DNA from: Nitrospira defluvii
GTDB taxonomy: Bacteria; Nitrospirota; Nitrospiria; Nitrospirales; Nitrospiraceae
DNA length: 5,640 nucleotides
Assembly: GCA_016199015.1 (NCBI GenBank)
Contig: JACQHN010000241.1
Span: 1 to 5,640, forward strand
Direction: 5' to 3'
A program made the position numbers and the translations under genes. The notes beneath the pieces are model-generated. The model saw only the letters and a list, made by a program, of their open reading frames with translations. It ran no database searches and was not told the DNA's origin. Position 1 is the first letter of the stretch. The number at the start of each line of letters is the position of its first letter. Of the stretch, positions 1 through 5,304 are shown in pieces.

Positions 1-317
1 CACTCGTCCAGCCGCTGCAGCAGCACACGTTCCGCAGAGTCCGTTTGATGAGGAGCCAGCGCGGCTTGGATTGCCTGCACATCGTTCCGCTGCACATCGC
101 TGGTGGTGAACTGCGCCCGAAACTGATTGAGATACCGAAGCCGTTCTTCGCGGCCGATCAGATCGGTATCGGCGATGGTGTCGGCGGCACGCGCGAAGAG
201 ATAGGCCAGTCCCATCTGGTCGCGCACATCCACCGGCAGCACGTTGAGGGTCAGATAAAAGGACCGGGAAACCTGCTTGAGGATGCCGTGAAGAAGTTCG
301 TGTCTTGCGGAGTCAAT
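1..317 (-). CDS. Squalene/phytoene synthase family protein, N-terminal part (runs off the left edge)
   Basis: This family joins two prenyl diphosphates head to head, farnesyl diphosphate to squalene or geranylgeranyl diphosphate to phytoene, feeding hopanoid or carotenoid synthesis. Only about 105 N-terminal residues are in the window. Visible motifs are SRSFYL (residues 17-22 from the proposed start), which is typical of the family, then GLAYLFARA and the first aspartate-rich motif DTIAD (46-50), which binds the magnesium-diphosphate. The second aspartate motif lies outside. The wording looks closest to squalene-synthase-like members, but squalene versus phytoene cannot be settled. The start is a problem: the frame opens directly after the TAA of the cupredoxin gene and has no ATG, GTG or TTG before SRSFYL. 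The chosen start is an ATT at 317-315, giving (M)DSARHELL, with AAGAAGG about 13 bases upstream overlapping the cupredoxin stop. It is probably co-transcribed with the cupredoxin. Family assignment is confident; the start is not. Confidence 0.82.
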   Translation of the reverse strand, partial: MDSARHELLHGILKQVSRSFYLTLNVLPVDVRDQMGLAYLFARAADTIADTDLIGREERLRYLNQFRAQFTTSDVQRNDVQAIQAALAPHQTDSAERVLLQRLDE

Positions 318-335
318 AGACGTGGAGCAACCTTC

Positions 336-782
336 TTATCTAACTTCCAACGTGCCTTCCATGCCCTTCTCCTGATGGCTCGGGAAGAACAGGAGTTTTT
401 TGTCGCAATGGAAGGGGTAGATGCCGGGCTTCATCACCGTAAATTGCACGGTGACTGTACGCCCCGACCCTACATCACGCTCGATCGACAGTCCCGCAGC
501 CTCGTTTTTCAATAGGAAATTATGCGGAGTGATGGTGGTGATGCTGGTCAAGAGCAGCTCGATCGGCTTTCCGGCCTGAACGATCACATGGTTCGGCGTG
601 TACGAGTAACTGTCCAGAATGATGGTGGCACGTTGAATGCCATCCAACTGATCGACCGGTACCCGTAATGGCGGGACTTGCGGCGCCTGATCGGCCCCTC
701 TCACGAGCACGGGATAGGTGAGGACAACCACCATGAGCACAGCAAGCATGCCCACACGAAAATATAACATGGCCGTACCCAT
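336..782 (-). CDS. Exported cupredoxin-like type-1 copper protein
   Basis: This is a 148-residue small exported protein with a cupredoxin fold, probably a periplasmic one-electron carrier or copper-binding protein. Residues 1-30 form a signal peptide with a hydrophobic core (about 8-27) and likely cleavage near RGA|DQ. The copper site is readable: H87 in PHNFLL, C126 in FHCDKK, H136 in PSHQ and M141 in KGMEG, a Cys2-His2-Met-style set as in plastocyanin and azurin (one Cys, two His, one Met). The gap between Cys and the second His is nine residues, longer than in classic plastocyanins. The ATG at 782 is preceded by AAAAGGGAA, whose GGG is too close for normal Shine-Dalgarno use. A promoter places the transcript start on this ATG, so a leaderless start is plausible; an in-frame ATG at 770 is the alternative. 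Its TAA leads in frame into the downstream prenyl synthase. The electron partner is unknown. Confidence 0.85.
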   Translation of the reverse strand: MGTAMLYFRVGMLAVLMVVVLTYPVLVRGADQAPQVPPLRVPVDQLDGIQRATIILDSYSYTPNHVIVQAGKPIELLLTSITTITPHNFLLKNEAAGLSIERDVGSGRTVTVQFTVMKPGIYPFHCDKKLLFFPSHQEKGMEGTLEVR

Positions 783-788
783 TTCCCT

Positions 789-818
789 TTTCTAGCAGAA
801 GGGTGGAGAGTGGGTCAA
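789..818 (-). promoter_or_regulatory. Candidate sigma70-type promoter of the cupredoxin gene (leaderless geometry)
   Basis: The -35 box TTGACC (818-813) and -10 box TAGAAA (794-789) are separated by 18 bases. Counting the last -10 base as -7 puts +1 at 782, the A of the cupredoxin ATG. The -35 lies inside GCCGGTTGACCC (823-812), repeated exactly at the promoter of the exported protein at 2996-3691. The -10 is only a 4 of 6 match, so the call rests mainly on the shared element and shared geometry. Confidence 0.42.
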
Positions 819-916
819 CCGGCCCTCGCCCGCTCCGTAGCCCCGATCCGGTCTTGTTCTCAGCCTGTCTTCGTCGGGGAGAACCTTCGGGGACCTGCCT
901 TGACTGGACGACAAAC

Positions 917-925
917 TGGTATTAT
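917..925 (+). promoter_or_regulatory. Candidate extended -10 promoter upstream of htpX (distal)
   Basis: TGGTATTAT matches an extended -10 element (TGn followed by a 5 of 6 hexamer). A TTGACT at 900-905 is only 14 bases before the hexamer, too close for a standard -35, so recognition would rely on the extended -10. The resulting leader to htpX would be about 140 bases. It is one of two candidates in the gap and is weakly supported. Confidence 0.3.
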
Positions 926-995
926 CTGCCATACTGAACCGTAAATCGTCCACGCGTGATTGCGACCCCGACAGCACGTGAGGATTGGCATTCGG

Positions 996-1001
996 TATAA
1001 T
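996..1001 (+). promoter_or_regulatory. Candidate -10 box of htpX (proximal)
   Basis: This is a perfect TATAAT 69 bases before the htpX ATG, predicting transcription from about 1008. No good -35 hexamer sits at 16-18 bases spacing, so an activator or an alternative -35 would be needed. Two palindromes, CACGCGTG (951-958) and CACGTG (975-980), lie just upstream and could bind such a factor; that link is inference. Confidence 0.35.
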
Positions 1002-1010
1002 GACATCCAC

Positions 1011-1064
1011 GGTCCGCTCCTTTCCGTAGAACGAAGGAGTGAGGAGAACGGACTTCTAAGGAGG
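1011..1064 (+). promoter_or_regulatory. htpX 5' leader with a possible hairpin and a strong ribosome binding site
   Basis: AAGGAGG at 1058-1064, six bases before the ATG, is a near-perfect Shine-Dalgarno and fixes the htpX start at 1071. Upstream, CTCCTT (1017-1022) can pair with a decoy AAGGAG (1034-1039), extended by GTCCG (1012-1016) with CGGAC (1049-1053), forming a bulged hairpin that leaves the real site free. The same CTCCTT could instead pair with 1058-1063 and hide it. Pairings were read by eye; no folding energy was computed. Confidence 0.4.
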
Positions 1065-1070
1065 ATATAC

Positions 1071-1988
1071 ATGAAGTCGTTGAAGGGTATCGGGCTGCTT
1101 CTCATTGCGAACGTGCTCATCTACCTCACCCTGTCGATTACTGTCAGGGTGTTGATCAATGTGGTCCTGCCGTCCTTCGGCATCGATGTCCGCGGGGCCT
1201 TCAGCCAGGAGCTGCTGGTCTGGTCCCTCGTGATTGGCTTCGGCGGCGCCTTCATCAGCTTACTCTTTTCCAAACAGATGGCCCGTGCCATGCTGGACTG
1301 CACCCAGATCACGCAGCCGCGCACGAACGCCGAACACGTCATTTATGGTTCCGTACAGGCCATCGCCCAACGTCTCCACATCACCATGCCGGAAGTCTGG
1401 GTGTATGAGTCAGCGGATCCTAATGCCTTCGCGACAGGACCAAGCAAGAATAATGCGATGGTCGCGGTATCGACCGGCTTGCTGGCCAATTTGCGCGAGG
1501 ACGAAGTGAAGTCGGTACTCGCCCACGAGATGGGCCACGTCTTCAACGGCGACATGTTCTCCACCACGGTGCTCGCCGGCTTGATGAACACCTTCGTTCA
1601 CTACATCAGTAACTTCGTATACCAACTGGTCGCGCAGCCCCAAGGGGGCGATCGGGAGGAGGGTCAGAGTGGCAGTCCGATCTTGGGCTTCGTTGTTTAC
1701 ATTTTTTTACAGGTCGTGCTGTCCGTGCTCGCCATGCTGGTGGTCAGTTGGCACTCCCGCCGCCGGGAATTTGCCGCAGACGCGTTCTCAGCCAAAGTGT
1801 ATGGGAAGGAATCGATGATCAACGCCCTGCAGGGGATCGATCGGTGGGTGAATCGCGCTCAGTTCGAGTATTCGACTCATGACGCCTTAGCCACCATGAA
1901 GATCTCCGGCAACACCTCCGCCTTTATGCATTTGCTGGCGACTCATCCGCCAATCGAGGAGCGTGTCGCGGCGTTGCAACGCCTCTAA
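1071..1988 (+). CDS. htpX: HtpX-type membrane zinc metalloprotease (M48 family)
   Basis: HtpX is an inner-membrane endoprotease that degrades misfolded or damaged membrane proteins, with its active site on the cytoplasmic side. The 305-residue product has the family's usual length and order: two N-terminal membrane segments (about 7-31 and 49-67), the zinc motif HEMGH at 152-156 (H152 and H156 as ligands, E153 as catalytic base), two further hydrophobic stretches (about 163-185 and 204-226), and RREFAAD at 231-237, whose E233 supplies the third zinc ligand. The C-terminal THPPIEERVAAL (291-302) is typical of the family. The reading frame is open upstream to about 960, but the ATG at 1071 has an excellent Shine-Dalgarno and gives the standard N-terminus. 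The peroxidase gene starts 15 bases after the TAA, so the two very likely form one operon. Nothing essential is missing. Confidence 0.96.
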   Translation: MKSLKGIGLLLIANVLIYLTLSITVRVLINVVLPSFGIDVRGAFSQELLVWSLVIGFGGAFISLLFSKQMARAMLDCTQITQPRTNAEHVIYGSVQAIAQRLHITMPEVWVYESADPNAFATGPSKNNAMVAVSTGLLANLREDEVKSVLAHEMGHVFNGDMFSTTVLAGLMNTFVHYISNFVYQLVAQPQGGDREEGQSGSPILGFVVYIFLQVVLSVLAMLVVSWHSRRREFAADAFSAKVYGKESMINALQGIDRWVNRAQFEYSTHDALATMKISGNTSAFMHLLATHPPIEERVAALQRL

Positions 1989-2003
1989 CCAAGGAGTATT
2001 CAC

Positions 2004-2624
2004 ATGCCGTTTACTCGACCATGCTGTTCCTGGAACGGGCTCGTCGTCGGGCTTGTCATGGGTCTCGGACTCGGCGCCTTCGTGGGTGTTGGGCAGGTCG
2101 GTTCGGCAGAACAAGGAGTGCTGCATATGGCTGCGAAGTCTTCGACCGTCTACGACTTCACGCTGAACGATATCGATGGGAAACCGGTTTCGCTGAGTCA
2201 GTTCAAGGGGAAGGTGATCATGCCCGTGAACACGGCCAGCTTGTGCGGCAATACTCCGCAATACTCCGACCTCGAAACAATGTACGAGACCTACAAAGAC
2301 AAGGGTTTCGAGATTCTGGCCTTCCCCGCCAACAACTTCGGCCAGCAGGAGCCTGGGACGAACGAGGAGATCAAGGGCTTTTGCCTGACGAAGTACAGTG
2401 TGGATTTCCCACTTTTCAGCAAGATCAGCGTCAAGGGCGGCGACAAACACCCTCTCTACCAATACCTCACCGAACAAAGCCCGTTTCCGGGTGAAGTTGA
2501 ATGGAACTTTCAGAAGTATTTGGTCGACCGCTCCGGCAGTGTTGTGGCCCGCTATCACCACAGAACGAAGCCGCTGGCCGACGAGGTAGTGAAGGATGTG
2601 GAGCGGTTTCTCGCGAAGAACTGA
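2004..2624 (+). CDS. gpx: Glutathione peroxidase family protein (probably thiol-dependent) with N-terminal export signal
   Basis: Enzymes of this thioredoxin-fold family reduce hydrogen peroxide and lipid hydroperoxides; bacterial Cys-type members usually take electrons from thioredoxin. The 206-residue product has a 41-residue extension before a canonical domain (about 46-205). Catalytic residues are visible: peroxidatic C81 in TASLCGNTPQ, Q115 in FGQQEP, W167 and N168 in EWNF. C127 in GFCLTKY is the likely resolving cysteine. The often conserved Cys of FPCNQFG is A109 here (FPANNFG). The extension has R5, a hydrophobic glycine-rich core (13-30) and GSA|EQ as a plausible signal cleavage site. 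The start at 2004 has AAGGAG seven bases upstream. A second ATG at 2127 (M42) has its own AAGGAG eight bases upstream and would make a standard 165-residue cytosolic enzyme. The gene follows htpX closely, suggesting a shared role in membrane and oxidative damage control. Confidence 0.93.
   Translation: MPFTRPCCSWNGLVVGLVMGLGLGAFVGVGQVGSAEQGVLHMAAKSSTVYDFTLNDIDGKPVSLSQFKGKVIMPVNTASLCGNTPQYSDLETMYETYKDKGFEILAFPANNFGQQEPGTNEEIKGFCLTKYSVDFPLFSKISVKGGDKHPLYQYLTEQSPFPGEVEWNFQKYLVDRSGSVVARYHHRTKPLADEVVKDVERFLAKN
2113..2129 (+). promoter_or_regulatory. Internal ribosome binding site and alternative ATG within the peroxidase gene
   Basis: AAGGAG (2113-2118) lies eight bases before an in-frame ATG (2127-2129). 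The same CAAGGAGT string precedes the upstream start at 1990-1997. Initiation here would remove the signal peptide and give MAAKSSTVYDF, which looks like a normal cytosolic glutathione peroxidase N-terminus. Either this is the only real start and the upstream hydrophobic stretch is secondary, or both are used. Confidence 0.5.
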
Positions 2625-2630
2625 CGCCTC

Positions 2631-2906
2631 TTACGCCTTCTTCACAAAACTGATGTGCGCTCGATACTCTTGGATGGCCGCACCTAACGCAGCCTGTCCA
2701 AGAGGGATATTCGCCTCCAAGGCATCTTCTACCGCCTGCTCATTGATCACCACGTCGTACCGGTCTTGAATATTCGTCCGGACGGCGGTGCCGTCTTTGA
2801 ATGTCCGCGGCATATAGATTTCCGTCCAGACTTCCTTTTCGACCAAACAGACATCGCGAAAACGCTCGTACAACAGTGCCAATTTCTCCGCATCGGTTTC
2901 CTTCAT
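2631..2906 (-). CDS. Small conserved-looking protein of unknown function (91 residues)
   Basis: I do not recognise this protein. It has 91 residues, no signal peptide and no membrane segment, so it should be cytosolic. The composition is balanced and acidic/basic mixed, with likely helices at about 4-30 (EKLALLYERFRDV) and 56-82 (AVEDALEANI, GQAALGAAIQEYRA) around a probable beta segment (RYDVVINE, 49-56). No cysteine pair or metal motif is present; C20 is the only cysteine. The ATG at 2906 has GGGAG seven bases upstream, which supports it as a real gene. Its stop lies six bases from the stop of the convergent peroxidase gene. It begins 89 bases downstream of the exported protein gene on the same strand, so co-transcription is possible. 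No function is inferred. Confidence 0.72.
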   Translation of the reverse strand: MKETDAEKLALLYERFRDVCLVEKEVWTEIYMPRTFKDGTAVRTNIQDRYDVVINEQAVEDALEANIPLGQAALGAAIQEYRAHISFVKKA

Positions 2907-2995
2907 GCACCTGCTCCCGGGTAAAATCGAGTGACCGTCATCGCGCTCGACTGGAACGGACGGTGCTGCACGTTAGACCAAGCAGCGGGAGATTT

Positions 2996-3691
2996 TCAAC
3001 GTATCGTGGAATCAGGCAACAGAGGTGAGGCAGCGGGAGTCGGTTGATCGGTGACGGCAAAATGCATCGTGCCGACTTGATTGACGGCATGGAAAGGCTG
3101 CTGCCCCAGCGAGGTGATGTAGATCTTGACCAGGTATTTCCCTAACGGCCATTGGTCTGACGGTTTCTTTAACTCCAGGAAACCGTACCGCTCGTGGCCC
3201 GGCACTTCCAGGCTATCGCGCACGATCACGGTGTCACCGGTCTTGCCGTCCGCCCCCACGGGAAACACCTGCGCGGCAAATTGAGCCGGGTCTTCGAGTG
3301 GCGCGACCTCGAACACGATGTAAATTGCCGCCGTGTCGGGAGTAAACACCGTCGTCCCTGGATCGATCGGCTTGAGACGAGGGTCCTGTGTGTACCAGCC
3401 TTTTCGTCCAAACGTATCCCACTCCACATCGTAGCCGCGCGCCATCTTGATCCAGGTAAAGAGCGACTGCGGAATGCCCTTGCGTTGCACATCCAGCGAC
3501 GGCGCCTCGGTCGGCTCATACTCCGTCGTCGCCTGCTCTTTCGGGACCATCAGGTCACGCCCCTCCACCACCATGTGCGACAACCCCAGACCAGCCGTCA
3601 CCAGGAGCGCTGACACCAGCCGGCAGACCGATCGACTACAGTCGCCGCCAACGGATCGGCTCGCACCTGGCCATGACATCTTCAGATCCAT
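2996..3691 (-). CDS. Exported protein of unknown function, probable beta-sandwich domain
   Basis: I do not recognise a named family. The ATG at 3691 gives 231 residues. The N-terminus has basic residues (K4, R12, R20, R24), then a hydrophobic core (about 25-38) and likely cleavage in the VEGRD region (42-46), so the product is probably periplasmic. The mature part has alternating hydrophobic strands such as AIYIVFEVAP (122-131), RYGFLEL (168-174), GKYLVKIYIT (184-193) and TMHFAVTD (208-215), suggesting an Ig-like beta-sandwich. The tail (216-231) is proline-rich. The frame stays open upstream to 3808, but that segment covers the promoter and has no supported start. There is no Shine-Dalgarno before 3691; a promoter at 3726-3698 puts transcription start on the ATG, so a leaderless mRNA is likely. 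It is divergent from the transporter gene. Confidence 0.78.
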   Translation of the reverse strand: MDLKMSWPGASRSVGGDCSRSVCRLVSALLVTAGLGLSHMVVEGRDLMVPKEQATTEYEPTEAPSLDVQRKGIPQSLFTWIKMARGYDVEWDTFGRKGWYTQDPRLKPIDPGTTVFTPDTAAIYIVFEVAPLEDPAQFAAQVFPVGADGKTGDTVIVRDSLEVPGHERYGFLELKKPSDQWPLGKYLVKIYITSLGQQPFHAVNQVGTMHFAVTDQPTPAASPLLPDSTIR

Positions 3692-3697
3692 ACGAAT

Positions 3698-3726
3698 ATC
3701 GTACTCACTGTTTCTAAGGGGGTCAA
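3698..3726 (-). promoter_or_regulatory. Sigma70-type promoter of the exported protein gene (leaderless geometry)
   Basis: TTGACC (3726-3721), a 17-base spacer and TACGAT (3703-3698) form a reasonable promoter. With the last -10 base as -7, +1 is position 3691, the A of the ATG. The surrounding 12-base GCCGGTTGACCC (3731-3720) is identical to the element at the cupredoxin promoter. The absence of any Shine-Dalgarno supports leaderless initiation. Confidence 0.52.
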
Positions 3727-3750
3727 CCGGCTTGCCACACCGGCTTGCCA
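3726..3750. repeat. Perfect 12-base direct repeat abutting the -35 box
   Basis: ACCGGCTTGCCA occurs at 3726-3737 and 3739-3750, separated by a single base (13-base period). On the minus strand the two copies, TGGCAAGCCGGT, run directly into the TTGACC -35 box, sharing its first T. Position and symmetry fit a tandem binding site for an activator or repressor of the exported protein gene; a chance duplication by slippage is the alternative. Confidence 0.6.
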
Positions 3751-3784
3751 TCGCCCAACCCGCAGGGAGTATCGGACCAGGCTC

Positions 3785-3793
3785 TGGTATAAT
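3785..3793 (+). promoter_or_regulatory. Extended -10 promoter upstream of the transporter gene
   Basis: TGGTATAAT is a perfect extended -10 (TGn plus TATAAT). No good -35 is seen 16-18 bases upstream. Transcription would begin near 3800, which excludes the ATG at 3798 as the transporter start and leaves those at 3861 or 3888. Confidence 0.5.
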
Positions 3794-3860
3794 CCTCATG
3801 ATCCCCAAGCTACAGCGCCTACACCCATGTCAGCTTCAGCTCCGACGCCTCCATAGCCTC

Positions 3861-5270
3861 ATGAATCAGCTACCTGCCGACCGGCACATGGCACCCACTC
3901 CCTCCTCATGCGGTCGAGAGACTTCGCCCGAACAAGACGCCAAGGCTCTGAGCCGACAACACGGCGTCCGTGACGCAGCCTTTCAGGCGGCGGCGCAAGG
4001 CGGTGGAGAAAACTATTTCGCAGCCTTTGCTCTGCTCCTGCATGCCTCTCCATTCCACATCGGCATTCTCTCCGCGTTACCCCAATTGGTCGGCATGCTG
4101 GCCCAGCTGTCCTCGGTGAAACTGCTCCAGTACCTCCGCATGCCCGGCCGCCTCATTCTCGCCGGCGGCTGAGGACAGGCACTCTGCTGGCTTCCCCTCC
4201 TCGCCCTGCCCTTACTCATGCCCCAGCATGGCCCCTGGATTTTAATCGGATGCGTCATGTTGTACTTCGCCTTCGGGCACGCCACGACTCCGGTCTGGAA
4301 CAGTCTGCTGATTGATCTGGTCGATACGAGCAGCCGGGGTGCTTACTTCGCCCACCGAGCCCGCATCACGGCGTTGACGAGTTTTATTGCCTTGGGGGTG
4401 GCGGGAGCGGTCTTGACGATCGGCCAGAAATGGGAGGTCAGTTGGCTCGGGTTCGTGGTGATTTTCTTAAGCGCCGCAGCCGCACGAGTGGGGGCCACCC
4501 GCTGTCAGACCAAGATCTCAACGTTGGTCCCGGTGCACCAGGTCGAGGCCCCGAATGGCTTCCGCCATTTTCTTATCGAAACCGCCACGGCGGACTTTCG
4601 CTATTTCTTGTTGTTTTCTGGGTTGATGCATTTTGCCGTGCTCATTTCGGGACCGTTCTTTGTGGTCTATCTGCTGCGGGATCTGCATTGGACCTATCTG
4701 CAGTATGCCGGATGGATGGCCAGCAGCATCTCGGCGCAGTTCCTCACCCTCACCGCCTGGGGACAACTTGGCGATCGATACGGCAATAAGACCCTGCTGA
4801 TGGTCACCGGATTGGCCGTTCCGCTGCTTCCGATGGGGTACCTGCTGAGCGAGCAGTATGTGTTTTTGTTGATCTGGAACTTTGGGGGCGGCGTGATTTG
4901 GGCGGGATTGTCGCTCGGACTGCAGAACTATGTCTTTGATTCGCTCCGGCCTGAAGAGCGCACCCGAGGCGTCGCGCTCGCCAATGCGATGAATGCGATC
5001 GGATGGGGCATCGGAGCGCTGACCGGCAGTTGGCTCGCCACGATCATCCCGACCCAGCTCTCGCTCGGCCTATGGGAATTAACGCCCGCATCGAACCTGC
5101 CGTTCGTCTTCTGCCTCTCCGGCGCGCTGCGATTGTTGATTGCCATGAGTCTATTGGGAACGTTCGACGAACCGCGACGTCTCACCCCACCACCTCACCG
5201 GCAGTGGGTATGGGAACTCCCGCTGGTCAAACCGATCGCGGCATTATGGCCTTGGAGAAATCCCGCCTGA
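3861..5270 (+). pseudogene. Major facilitator superfamily (MFS) transporter interrupted by one in-frame TGA
   Basis: Read through the TGA at 4170-4172 (codon 104), this is a 469-codon MFS-type transporter of normal size. Codons 50-103 carry roughly two membrane segments (ENYFAAFALLLH, GILSALPQLVGML). The stop falls in the third, between GRLILAGG and GQALCWLPLLALPLL, which continue each other in the same frame. The rest has the remaining hydrophobic segments and a motif-A-like loop, GQLGDRYGN at 301-309, as expected between segments of an MFS half. No frameshift or further stop occurs, so a TGG-to-TGA change is the simplest reading. The ATG at 4218 could restart translation but has no ribosome binding site and would lack about three membrane segments. 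The true start is uncertain: 3861 and 3888 are in frame, neither with a Shine-Dalgarno. Substrate is unknown. Alternatives are sequencing error or stop-codon readthrough. Confidence 0.75.
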
Positions 5271-5304
5271 CCTGATAACGGAACAGACTCTAAGCCGGCC
5301 GAAC

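Noticed and set aside
45..515. Open frame of 156 codons on the plus strand
   Set aside because: It overlaps the synthase and cupredoxin genes antisense; those have recognisable motifs and this one has none. It is a shadow.
841..884. Inverted repeats CCCCGA/TCGGGG and GTTCTC/GAGAAC
   Set aside because: The two pairings exclude each other, the loops are long and no T-run follows, so there is no basis for a terminator or operator.
1000..1029. Nine-codon ORF (MTSTVRSFP) in the htpX leader
   Set aside because: No ribosome site, and its ATG overlaps the TATAAT box, so it would lie upstream of the predicted transcript start.
792..1120. Two overlapping minus-strand open frames in the gap before htpX
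   Set aside because: They have low-complexity, arginine/serine-rich translations, no ribosome sites and no recognisable motifs, and they overlap the htpX promoter and leader.
1887..2561. Long minus-strand open frame (224 codons) opposite the peroxidase gene
   Set aside because: It is antisense to the end of htpX and most of the peroxidase gene, both of which have complete catalytic motifs. It is a mirror frame in GC-rich coding DNA.
2614..2646. GAAGAA/TTCTTC inverted repeat between convergent genes as a terminator
   Set aside because: The stem is six mostly A-T pairs with a loop of about 17 bases and no U-tract.
3447..3797. Upstream continuation of the transporter frame
   Set aside because: It is antisense to the exported protein gene, hydrophilic and transporter-unlike. 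The frame is simply open by chance.
4170..4210. Selenocysteine insertion element after the in-frame TGA
   Set aside because: No well-formed hairpin with the expected loop is visible at the right distance, and the position is in a membrane segment with no redox motif.
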